Assembly: GCA_964020085.1 (NCBI GenBank)
Contig: OZ026607.1
Coordinates: 1,830,103 to 1,894,102 of the forward strand
Length of the DNA: 64,000 bases
DNA from: Micromussa lordhowensis
Taxonomy: Eukaryota; Cnidaria; Anthozoa; Scleractinia; Lobophylliidae
Reading direction: 5' to 3'
Made by a program: the position numbers and the translations under genes. A model generated the notes under the pieces. It saw nothing but the letters and a program-made list of their open reading frames with translations. It was not told where the DNA came from and ran no database searches. Shown here piece after piece: positions 22,401-35,128 of the stretch. The first letter of the stretch is position 1, and every line of letters starts with the position of its first letter.

Positions 22401-25400
22401 GAAGTTAGGAGCGGAGGTTTTTATCCTTTCACATTATTCTCGTGCACACTGAACTCGATGAGATACCGAACGATTCTTGAATTGGGAATTAAATTTAGGT
22501 TGAAGGTTCAGAGCATACATTAACCAAAAAGTTGAAAATTTTGATTTATATATTGTTAAATATTTTTAACCTGCATTAAATTGATAAATGGCTCCTTGAT
22601 ATTTACACCGAAATTTTTCAACAAGGCGGTTTAAACTTTAGTTCTTGAGTTTCTTTCATCTTAATTTAAATGTTTAAGTTTTAATTTCAAACCTTTGGTT
22701 CCTTGGTTTAACATTTGATCAGCTTCAGTGGATTCTGTGTTAAACAGTTAAAGGAAAGTTATAAACAAAGTAAAAAATAGGCACACAAAGCGTGCATATG
22801 GCATAAACAACACTTCAACATTCGTCACGTCTTATTGTTCATACGGGGTCTTCAAAGTTTGTAGGCTTGAATACGTTTATATCATGTAACGTGATAAAAA
22901 AAATCCCCTGCTTTCTTGAAACCAACAGAAATTGCGTTCACTCTTACATTCACTTTGAAGAGAGCGAAAAAAACTCTAGGGAAATTTTGAACGCGTATTA
23001 AAAGTTTACCTGTCAAACTCATGCTCTAGGTTGAAGAATCAAACGCCAAATTAGAGAAACAGTTTTAAGTGTTAAGTACCTTTAAGAAGAGTTTTTTTGT
23101 AGGCAGAACACCGTTTTATAAACTTTGCAAAAGCAACTTCGAAGATTCTCTCAAATCTCCAAATTCTCCTTACCTATAGCGAACGCGTGCTGTGATTCAC
23201 GAAGCTTCTTCAGCGCTTGTAACCAGTCCTTCTTCTTCTCTGCTGAGCTCGCGGTCATAGTAAAGATGGCCGCGTCGGGATCTGAGCCGGTCCAGATAGC
23301 GAACGACAATTGATCATCACCCACCCCTTCCATGTAATGCATGTGATTAACCTGTAGCAACACAACAGAGGATCATTTAAACCACCTTGGCCCAGAAAAC
23401 TATAGGTTAAGGTTGGTCCCGAATTAGTGACATCACAGTGGGCATACTGCGAAACAAAACAATCTCCTTTTCTCGGAAATTTTCGTTATGTTTTCGGAAA
23501 TCTTGGGAGGATCTTCGGAGACGTCCGGGACACGAGCGCAACTATCCATCGCAGGGTTTATGGTCACTGTGGAAACCACCAAATTCAAGAATTACCTTTA
23601 TACTGTGTCTGTAGATGTACACCGTCCAGTCCTTCCTTCTCTCGAAAGGTTCACTGAAGATCATCAGCTGCTCGAACAGGAACACCTGACGCTTGCATGG
23701 CTTCCGAGTCTCGGGATCGGCGACAATCAGTGTGTCCTGAAAATGGGAGAACTACAGTTTAAAACGAGGGAGGAGAGGCTATAGCAATAAACTTGAACTT
23801 GAACTGAGAAATGGATAGTGGAAGCGCTCAAAAATCTTCGGGAGACCATTGGCGACATTCGATACACGAGCCCTAACAAGGTTGCGATCACTGTAGTTAA
23901 GTGTTTGTAACACGGTTCACAACAGGGTTTGTACCCTTTTTCAGAAACAAATTCCCAGGACTTTTCCAGGACTCAGATTGATTTTTTAAGGACTTTAAAA
24001 TTCACATTAACCCTTTCACTCCCAAGATCTCAATGTTAATCCTCTTTACTGTCTGCCATACATTTCATATTTTACTTGAGTTTAACAGATTTCCAGAACT
24101 TTGCAGGATCAGTAGTCTTTTTCCAGGACTTTCCATTCATGGAAAATGACACAATAAAAATTCAGGACTTTTCAGGTTTTTCCATGACCCGTACAAACCC
24201 TGTCACAATCGCATAAAAAGACGACATCCAATCACTTTGACAGAAATTACCTGCATAATCAGTTGGCCCTGAGCTGCAATCTTGCCCTGGAGACAAGAAG
24301 ATAAACACCGCGTGAAAACTAAATAACGTAAACTGAATTATTTTAAAACACGCCTATAAAATTCATACAAATTGCCATAAAATAACACGCTTATTTACCG
24401 TGTAACCCTCCAGCATTCCAACGTTCATCATGTCATTAGCTTTCTTTGGCACAACATACATCATGTCCAAAGCTTTCTGCAAATATCAATAACAAATAAA
24501 AACATTACATCTACAAATTTGATAAATCCTCGAAGATGGAGACAACACGGTTTGCAACTAGAAAAACACTGGGACCGACCTTTAGTTCAGTAGTGTCCAG
24601 TCCCGCCTTAGCGGTGTACTTCACGAAATCTTTTAGAAGCAGTTGGTACTTCATGATACGTTGAACCGGTTTAATCAGGTAATCCTCGATTCCAAGCCGG
24701 TAACCAAGACGTTCTGTGACTTCCTGAAGAATTCATAAGAAATCACATCATAAAAGAGCAGTGACAGATGTCCGAATTCTCCGAACCCTTTCACTAGAAA
24801 GTACAAGCCCATACATTGTGTGAATGACTAACGTGACAACCTCTTGAAAATAATCAGGACAAAACCAACTTACCGCAAAATATGTATCACGGAATTCGTG
24901 GACGAGAGTCATGGATTTTGGCTTATTTTGGCAGTAGAAAATGTAAAACTTGAGATGCCGCTCCTGACAGAAATAACAAATAACATCAATTAATCAGTAC
25001 TTTCAAACACGCGGACAGCAAAACACCGCACACTTTGTGAGTTTGTGTGCACTAGCATGGCCAGTTTTACGAAGTAAACTGGCTTCCCCTTCGATATTGA
25101 ACTTCAGTGGGTTGCTTTGAAAAGGTTTCTTTCCGTAACGTTATCTGTGAGCGAGCTTCATGTGTACTGAAATGGTTTATATATAAAATATGCTGCTTTA
25201 AACTGGGTTCCCCAACGACAGTGCACTTCAGTGGGTTGTTTAAAAAGGTTTCTTTCCGTGACTTTATTTGTGAGCGAGCTTCACGTGCATTGGCATGGTC
25301 TAACTTTTACACCATTTTCGCTTTCCCTGACTGCATTCAATGTGTCGAATCAACAGGGTTTCTTTTCGTTATTAATGGCAACATTCCAAGGATTGAGTAC

Positions 25401-28400
25401 TAGTATTATGATGTAAACTTACAGAGCTTAGGAAACAAGACGCCAGCTTCTCGGGCGCATCTTCGCACTTCTCGAGTTCCTTGCAAAATTTACTGTAAAG
25501 AGAAAAAAAAAGGAAACCGTCAAACTGCCATCAAAAGAAAACCTTAAAGAAGCACAGTCGCGGTATTTTGACTTATTTTGGCCGCGTACTTAATTACCTT
25601 TAAATTGAAGTAAACCTGAAAATCACGATAGTTTACTAAGATGGAAAAACACCAACACATAATAATAAACCATAAAGGAACAAGGACGGTTAATAAGGAT
25701 GGAGAAGATTAACGCGGATTACAAATGACGAACTTGAAAAATCTAGGCTAAACTTTTCAAGATGCGCAAACTGCTCCTCTAAATCATCAGCGGCAGATAA
25801 GCTTTAGCCGCTCTCTTTGCTCATACTTACTTCTTGTGCCACTCGTAAATTTGTTGTATGTTGCCAAACAGCACTCGGGTTTTTCCTTTAAGTTCCTCGG
25901 GAGTGTCTGGTTTGGCAAGCTCTGCAATAAATCCCTGCAAAGACAATGCCAAACAAAACGTCAATTAACTGCACAATTGGAAGGGAATTGAGATTTTGTG
26001 AATCTGCAATCTGAACTTCTCACCTCTACCACTTCACCGAGGCTTTTGACGTAATCTCTTTCTGTTTGGAGAAGTTCCTTTAAAACAAATCTATCGGAAA
26101 AAGAAAAGAAGAAATAAGAAACAACCAAGAAAACAATGCAAAAAAAAAACCTTACTGGTCCCAAAACAATCGAAAAGCGGATACTCAAAGAAATCGGGAC
26201 AAAGGAATTTTCAGCCGTCTACATCTCTCTACCTTGAAACTACAGAACCACACAAAATTAGCCTGCAAACAGCTTCCCAACGAGCGAAAAAAAGAGAACT
26301 TGCTCGCCGAATTTTTTTTCCCGTCCTCGAGGGTTTCTTTAAACAACTCTTAAACAAACGCTAAAATTACAACAAGTAAGATACACTTACGTTCTTTTCT
26401 TGAGCGCTACAGCTTCGGGATCTTCCTGCTCGGGGACTGGGGCTGGCGTCACATCGCCCTCAGCTTCCTGTTCCCCAGTCTCCTCTCCTTGTACTTGTTC
26501 TTGATCTTCGTCCTGTTGGGGCTCCTCCTGCTCAGAAGGATCCTGCCTTTCATCTTCTCCTTCTTCTTCCGCTTCCTCGTCTTCCAGTGCCTTCTCGCAG
26601 TTATTTTCAAAGTCCTCCTCCTCGTCATCGTCCTCATCATCGTCTTCGTCATCGCTTAGGTGGAGCTTCAGCTCTCCTTCGCTTGTGGACTGTTGGACCG
26701 GCAGAAAAGCTGTTCCCCCCGATTCACCGGAATTATTCGCATCTCCCAGCTCCTCTGGTATGCTCTGAAGAGAACAAGAAATCGTCATAAGCTTGCTCAA
26801 TAACGAATTTCTCCTTGCAATATTCGCACAAAATCAACGGCACAGGTTATGAGAAGAATGACACCAATAAGAAGCGAGGTAAGCCTATCAGGCTACCGAT
26901 CATCTCAGAAGGGATAGAGCGACTAGCAGTATTTTTACTGCCCCATGGAAGGGTTCTCCCGCCTCAGCACCAATTTATACACCTGAAGGCACTCGGAGAG
27001 TTGAGTACAGCCAGTGAGATCGTGAACTGTGTCCATTTTAAAACACTTACTCTGTGCGTTTGCGTCGATACAATCTCAGCAGGTCTCAACAGCAGGTCAA
27101 TGTCACTCTCACTGGCCCCCAGGAGTTGTTGAAGCTTCTTAGATCCACCCCCTGAGGCCTTCTTTGCTACCCGTGTGGGGGTCCCAGGGGGCTGGTCAGC
27201 CACTGGCTTGTTGGTCATTTTCATTTTACTCCATGACCGCTTCCTGCTTTCAAAAGTAATGCAAAAAATAATGCAATTCTTAGTAATACTCACTCAATAT
27301 TATTAAAATAAATTTTAGATAAATAGCATTTTCAGGGGATCTTTGAAAGTTTAAATTCGAGAGAAAACCTCGTCAGTATTATGATCCTAATATTCAGTTT
27401 GTACATAAAACCCTAGTGTGTGATCATTCAAATGAATGCTATTGAGCAGTACTTCCATGTGGTACTGTTTATTATGCTGTACAAGGTGGTTCTAACTTTT
27501 AAGTCTGTGGATGAAACCCTAGTGTGTGACCATTCAAATCATTGAAAGCTACTAAGCAGTACGTTCATGTGGTACTGTTTATTATGCTGTACAAGGTGGT
27601 TCTAACTTTCAAGTCTGTGGATGAAACCCTAATGTGTCACCATTCAAATGAAAGCTATTGAATTGTTCTTCCAGGATGTGCTGTTTGTTTTTTTAGTATG
27701 TATTTTCTGTTAGTTCTCAAATTAAATTTCCGGTTTTTCTTTTCAAGCTTCGTTTTGACACGGTTTCAAGAGTTCTAAAATAGAAGGTAGTGATATTGAT
27801 TACAAAATCCGATTTACGTCTTACGAACTTTTTTCACCTCCATATTGGATACAAGGCAGCAATACCGCAGACGCAAATATTCCCTCCCTAAGTAATGACT
27901 TCCTTCTCAGAACAATATAGAACTTACGTTTGCGCAAAGGCATATTTTTTTCGCGCACCCAATTCTGAGAAAAAAGTTGTTGTTCGCCATTCATTACTTA
28001 CCGAAGAGAGAGCTGGGGACCCGATCTGGATCGCCGGCGGAGTGGGGGCGAGCCGCCATTGTTGGCCGGCTGACCCTGGTACCAAGAAGCTGTGGGGCTG
28101 TCAGATGAGGACAGGGATACGGAATCTGTGAGAGAACGCATTAAAAATGAGCTTCATAGGAAAACGCGGGATGTATTCTAGAAACACGGTTTAAAACCTT
28201 TCGGTGGGTTCGCAAGAAACCCGAGGGTCTTGTTTTTTGTTTCAGAACTAGAAAGCCTGGATTATTAAAACTAGTTACGTTACTGGTTTCACATTCCCTA
28301 CATGTGCCACTATCCTTGTATTTTTTTGGTTTAATAACACCTTTTCAAATATATCTACAGTTGGCAAAAAAAAAAACATTTTCAGGTTCTCTTATAATTA

Positions 28401-31400
28401 AGGGTAATTTTAATTTAAGAAAACAGACCTCACATGTGATGACGAAGGAACTTTGAATGAATTCCAATTAGTTTGTTAACTGAAAGACAGTGATATTGTG
28501 AATACGATACTATCTTATCAAAGAGACACTTAAGGCCACACAAAACGACTTAAACAATATGATGTAAGAATGGATTAAAACGAGGAGAACATGCGATAGA
28601 GGTCGTGCAAGGTCTTGCTACAGTTCTTGCAGTGAAATGGTCTCCGAACTTTCCATAAAACACCACGTTCTCTTGCTGTAATTTCAAGGAAATTTTTTTG
28701 CGTAAATAGATCGTTGTCCTATATATTTTGGCAATAAAAAAGAACGAAGACAATCTTGCTGTGGACTATGGAACTCTCAAGGTTCTTAAGTAATTTCCTG
28801 CTGTGTGTGCCGTGCATTTCAGCAAGATAGTACTTCCTTCCGTTCAGGACCGGAACAATTATTTTCACCTTTTTCTCGCAGAAAAAATTGAGTGTTGTAA
28901 AATGGTGTTTTTCCGGCTCTATGTTTGAGCCTACAAGAAAAATCTATACCCCTAGAAACACGCTGAGCGCGTTTTCGAATTGATGGGTCAAGACAAATCC
29001 AAACTAAATTAATTATATTGCAATTCTTACATTATATCATACTGACCTGGAAATGCGAAAGTTGACAGAAAAATACTTCAAATTCTAAATCTTTTGAAAT
29101 CTGACCTTGCTCGAAAATATTGAGTTTTGCACTAAAAAAAGAGACTAACTGGGCACGATGCACTGTGCACGATGAGAAAGTCTTTAATATTGACAAAACC
29201 GAGACGCAATGAAAATCGATTTTATTTTTGTTCGCCTTCCCTCAAAAAGAACCGCCTTGAGATGTAGAGGATGATTATTACCGTCTGAGGAAGTGTACTA
29301 ATTATAGTTCGTAATAAATTTGATTAAGCCAATATCTTGACACACATTTGTTATCATTTATTGCTGAAGCAAATTTCGCGGCTCGTATTGAGACAACAGA
29401 CTCTACCTGCCGACCTGGTGCTAATCTATAAATGTTGAACAAATGTTGTTTACCGGCCGTCTCCAATAAGCAGATATTAACTGGAAAACGGCGAAAATAA
29501 CACGCTTAAAGTTTTGGGACGTATTCTACAATGGATAGTAATCACTAGGTTTGAACAGCTTCGCTGTAGAGTGATGAAAGACAACACAGATTTTTTATTT
29601 CGCTTTCTGACATAATGTAGACATTAAAATCATGCTAAATGGCAGCCACGAAACGCGAAAAACCTCTCTGCGTAGAAAAAACCGTGTAGAATGGCAATTT
29701 TGATGCCTAACCACAAGAACTCTTGTGTCAATGGCAAGTTTAATTTGATTAAGTATTTTGGTACGAGGGAAACTTCAAACACAAAAGAAAAGCGTAAACA
29801 GAGGGGCATCTCGCGACCCCTGTCTATCACGACACATTCCGAAAACTCCGGTATTCACGAATAGCCGAGTATTACTCCGTTGTTTCGAATGAAAACACGG
29901 ACAGGAAAGTTGTACAATGAAAGAACAAAGAACAGGGAAACAAGAACGTCCACAAACAAAACCCACTTGTTGGGAAGATTGTACGCTTGTGTAGTTTAAA
30001 CATTACTTTTGTGCTCTGTTGTTGTTCAAGGACAAATGAAAGTCAAAGTCAACAATGAAAAAAGCGAAACTTTCAGCTTGTGCGTTAAAGAAGAATCGAA
30101 ACTCTTCGCTTTGGAAATAACAGTTTGTTTAATTAAATTGTACATGCAATCCTTTGTCAAATACACATCTTACAGACACGCAACACAACGAACAAAGAGT
30201 AGACGAGAGATTCACGGCACGACAGAAAAGTCACACGATGCTACAATACGAAGAACACTTCGTGTTCCTTCGACTTACCTTCGCTACTCGAGTGAGAGAT
30301 GTCCGAATGCCGTTTCTTTTTCGGGTCGCGTTCGTCAGAACGCTTCAGCGCATTGTGCGGGGCCCATCCTTCGGCCGGATTCAATCCCTCGCTCAACAGC
30401 AGGCGAACTCTCCACCGCGAGCTGCCATGTGGCTTCACAAGAACCTCAACAAGTTGACCCTTCTTCAACGAGATTTCCTCGTCGTTGGCCGCCTTGTAAT
30501 TCTCTGTCACTGACCAGACGTTATCGTTGAACTCAAGCACCTTAGAAAACGAAAGTAGTTTAATCGGCGTTGCAGGATAAATGACCCAAGGCTTTTTTTG
30601 CTTGAGCATGATCTCGTATGCTAATGCAAGCTAATGCGCGCGGGACCCGAAACTTTGTATATGTGCGAATGATCAAAATACGTCACACTCCACTGCATCG
30701 GTATGAGAAAAACGCGTGATGTTATCAAGGGATCCCATGGCGCTTAGAAAATCGTACAGTTACTCTGTACAAATTAATACCCCTATCACTCCCAGCAGAG
30801 GCCAAGTTTAAAATAAAAACAAAATTACCCAACTTTTTGCTAAATGCCGAGCACAAAACAGTACTGCACGAAAGACCTACCAAATAGCTTTCATTTGAAT
30901 GGTCACACACTTTGGTTTCATCCAGACTTTAAAGCGAGACCATCATTCGAGTGAAGGCTTTGAACTGGCACTTTAAACGAACCAATGGAATTATCTGTTA
31001 TCTCTCGCTACCAACCTTTCTTCCGACTTAAACCTTTTAAAAATTGGTTCGAACCTTTTAACACACCGCTTAACGAAGCGAAACATGAAGAGCGATAAGG
31101 CTTTCATGCATCTTTTATTGACATCCACGCTTAAGCGTGTATAAAGACACGAGTATTCCACGAAAAAATAATTACCCATTAAAAAAAATTCTTGACAAAG
31201 TCAATGTTTCGAAAGTTTTAAAGCGGCAAATTCTGAAATGGCTGTAATGTGACCGGACAGAAACGTATGATTCAACCACAAAGGTGGAGGCTTACGAGCG
31301 GAATTTGACTTGTTTATAGTTAAACCTTTGTCCCCCAAAAGCTAAATCTGAAGTCGTTTGACTTTAGCACTCTGGGCAATGGATGATAAAATAACACAGT

Positions 31401-34400
31401 GACCATTCATATGAAAGCTATTGATCGACACGCGCTTTTGGCGTCGTTTGAATTTATTTTGCAAAATTTGTACTCTACAATTTTAAGCAAAAGGTTAACA
31501 AGACAAACAAGATTAGAAATTTCTAGAAATAAACGTGACGCAAAGTACGTGAAGAATACCTCGTTCCCGGCCAATAAAAAAGACGTCTTCAACGCTAAGC
31601 GTAATATCTGAAACACATCAGTGTTGAAGTCGAAATAGCGAGGCGAGCAAGTATTTGCAGACTAAACAGTACAAAAATGTAGACAAACAAAGTCACGCAG
31701 AGCAAAGATTCCATTAGTTGAAGCATGTCTATTAATACTCTTAAAGTCAATTGCCTTCACGTAGAATTACATCTCAAATTTAGCGAAACTTCGACACAAA
31801 CTTCATTTTGAAGCTGGCCTCTTCCATTTTCTCAAAGCAAGTAAAGGAAATTTAAAATTCCTAATTGCAGCACGATTAACACATTTTTGTTAAATACCTA
31901 TGTTATTTGTGGGATTTCAACGGAAGTTATCGCTCTTGATCGATATTTGGTCTGTAAGCTAAATGAAAATTACAAAATAAACGCACAATCAATAGAAATC
32001 GGAAAGGAAGCGAAAGTTTCTTTCTTTTATAATTTAAGCAAAGAGAGGGAGAACAAAAGGAAACGTGTTGTTTTGAAATGATCGCGTGGAATAATTTAAC
32101 ACAAAAGTGAACCAGGAAACTTCGTCTCCTATCAACTTTCAGCGAACGTGAAAGGATTCTGTAAACGCTACAGCTTGCGGGCATAAACACCGAAGAACGC
32201 GGACGACGAAATACGAGAACAATCAGCCACGTTTGAAAAATTCCACACAAGAGAACACAACGCTAACTTAATACGAAACTCACAACTGGAACTTTTCCCC
32301 TCCACTTCAGTTCAATGAATTCAAGTCTGACATTAACCCGAGCAAAGCATAAAATATGACATCATTCACTCAAACGTTTCGAATTGACAGGATTGACCAA
32401 GAAGTTAACAGATTTTTGTTTCATCTAGTCTAAAGTAAACCACGAGTAAGTTATTTATATCACTCGAGACCCCAGTGTTAAAACACACAGCTGATCAAGC
32501 ACCCTGATGAAGCCATCAACACACCGAGACAAGGAAGCGAGTTCTTGAACACTTCTTGTGCTGCAATAAGAGAGCACAGCACGACATGGCACAAGAAAAT
32601 AAAGTACATGTATTCTACTCTCACATGACCTAAGCTAAACATGACGAGACAGCCACAACCTTTCGCCTCTGGAAGAGACAAGTTTTTCAACGCGCTTTTA
32701 AGTAATTTTATAATCCACCATAACACAAAGTCACCTTAGATATCGCGGCGCCTTCAAAATATCTGATCATTTCGCGGACAAGAAGCATAAAACCACAACG
32801 GAATATCCGTTTAAAATATTTCTGCCACAGTTCAAACACGGTGGACAGACGAAAGATTGTAAGAAAGAGCACACAAGTTACCTTAGGGCCCAAAGTTAAA
32901 ATCTGCCGCTCAAAAATCAGGGGTAGGCTTGAACATTTCGGTCTTGATCGACCAACTCCAGGACTATCCATAGTGGCGACTCATCGATCCAAGATGGCGA
33001 CCGGAATACTGACAAATCATGACATCCTCATGATAATGATATCTGGGATATTTCACGGTAGCAAAAAACAAATCTCTTATTGCATATGTCGTCATCAACC
33101 CATCCAACTCGTCACGAAAAGTTGATGTAAAATCGAAGAAAATCGAGAAGTCCGTCTCACGCTGGTTTATTGTTTTAAGTCTTTTAAGCTCACGGATGAT
33201 TGCAATCATTAAGAAACACACAAAGGTGTTTAGACCTCAATCTTCTTAAAATTCAACCAATCACCAACAGAGAGGTACAGTCGTCAACGTGACAAGTTAC
33301 GTGACGGTCATTAATTATGACGGAGGAATGATAATTATGAGCAGGGCGTAAGAACACCGCCTGACTAAGATAATCATCTAAGGAGCTTATTTGTGATGGT
33401 AAAGCAGATCCAGTGTAAGAATCTTAACCAACACCACTTGGAGATAGCAAAATCCTCTTAAAATAGTACAAAGTTCCATGCTTAATTTCATGCGTCTGTA
33501 GACCGCTTGTATAGGAATTCAACGAGATATAAAAAAAATGACCTCCTTCCGGCGTTTCGTGTGTCCAACCCATACAAAAACCGTGTAGTTTTCCTCCTAA
33601 GCCCAGCTAAAATGTAGCTAGTGATCGAATTGCAAGCTTAGCAAGCTATATAATCCCAAACATCACGAGATTAAGAAGAAAGCTTTCAGTTCTAAAATAA
33701 GTATCATAGTCCGACTGATGCTAATCCTTCATCTGATCTTCTCAAGCGTGTTCAAACTCCAATTTCTTGCAACGATATCAACACAGTGTCAAGCAGAAAG
33801 GTTATGAGACTACAGAAAATGATCAGTCAGCTGATATTGTCTTGATGTGCCACCAACTTCTCAAAGCTGACATTTTAATGTATGGCAATTACAAGGCAGA
33901 AGGAATAACAGGATAACTTTCAAGACAGATGGTGCATGGATCCACAGGGTTTACTGGCCTCTCTTCAGCTATTGTTCTGAAGAACAAAGCTTAAAGAGGA
34001 AAAGTGCCGGGATTCTTGAGTAATCCAAGAAACACGACTATTCAATAAATTTCCTCTTCGAAGCATTGATCTCTTATTAACGGAACTCGGATACAGAAAA
34101 TTGCACAATCAAAGAAACGGTTAGGTTTACAATGACCAACATTCGTTCTTCCCGTCATTACTGAGCACGGTTTTCTAACAACTGTCGTCACACTAAAACC
34201 ACAGTAGTCGCCGAGTCTATCAGCAAAGGTGGAATGAATACAAAATGAAACTTGAAGCAAACTAAAAAAAAAACAACAGGCCGCAAGCCGAAACACGTTT
34301 CCACTTGCCAGTAAATGGAGAAGACATGCAACCGACAGGTAGGTGCACGTTATAATTTGTGTCCACGGAAACTGCGGGAAAACACAGGCGCGTACTGATT

Positions 34401-35086
34401 GGTTAAAAAAACAGAGTACGAACGTTGGGTGAATCGTAATCCCATCACAAAGATCAGCGTAGGAACAACTGATCAAAAATGATTGGAAATACTTATCATG
34501 CAGGAAAAGACCTTCAATAAGAAGTCTTCCAACTCGAGGGCAAGTTAAGCGGCAACTGAAGTGCCCTTCTCCTGTTCTCATTTTTCGAAAACGTTTTTCT
34601 CGGTAGTCTTGTCTTGTTAACCCTTAATTTAATCAAAAACCTTGTGAGGACTAATTAGATGGTTCTTACACGACATTTTAGCTTTAACGCTTCTATTCTG
34701 CGATCACACCCTCTCTCCCTACATTCACCAAAAAAAACCCGCCTGATCGCAGGTTATTACGGTTCAGTCAAAACTAACTCCCACTCAGCAGGCACTTCGG
34801 TAACAGAAAACTCTACCAAACGAGATTTGGTTCGTATTTCTTCTGGTATCTTAGCTTGTCTCACCTTTCCTTCAGGGAAATTATCAAATTCGCCAGAAAT
34901 GCTGTCATCTTCAATAACACCACTTTCCCTACAAGCAAATATAAATTACATTACATTGTACAAACCACCCTCATATAGAGCAGGCAATGTGGTCGAGTGG
35001 ACCACTAAGCTGGGGTTGTTTCTCGGTATACCAAAGTTCAACTCTTCGGTCATGCTTGTAAATAGCCAACTGCTTATGCGGTAAAG

Positions 35087-35128
<42 letters not shown>

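Noticed and set aside
30009..30530. 173-codon + strand open frame
   Set aside because: It is largely antisense to the SH3-1 exon, whose - strand reading is supported by homology.
34042..34581. 179-codon open frame on the - strand inside an intron
   Set aside because: Long but Cys/Phe-rich without any recognisable motif, not needed to join the exons on either side, and no splice signals of the right phase.
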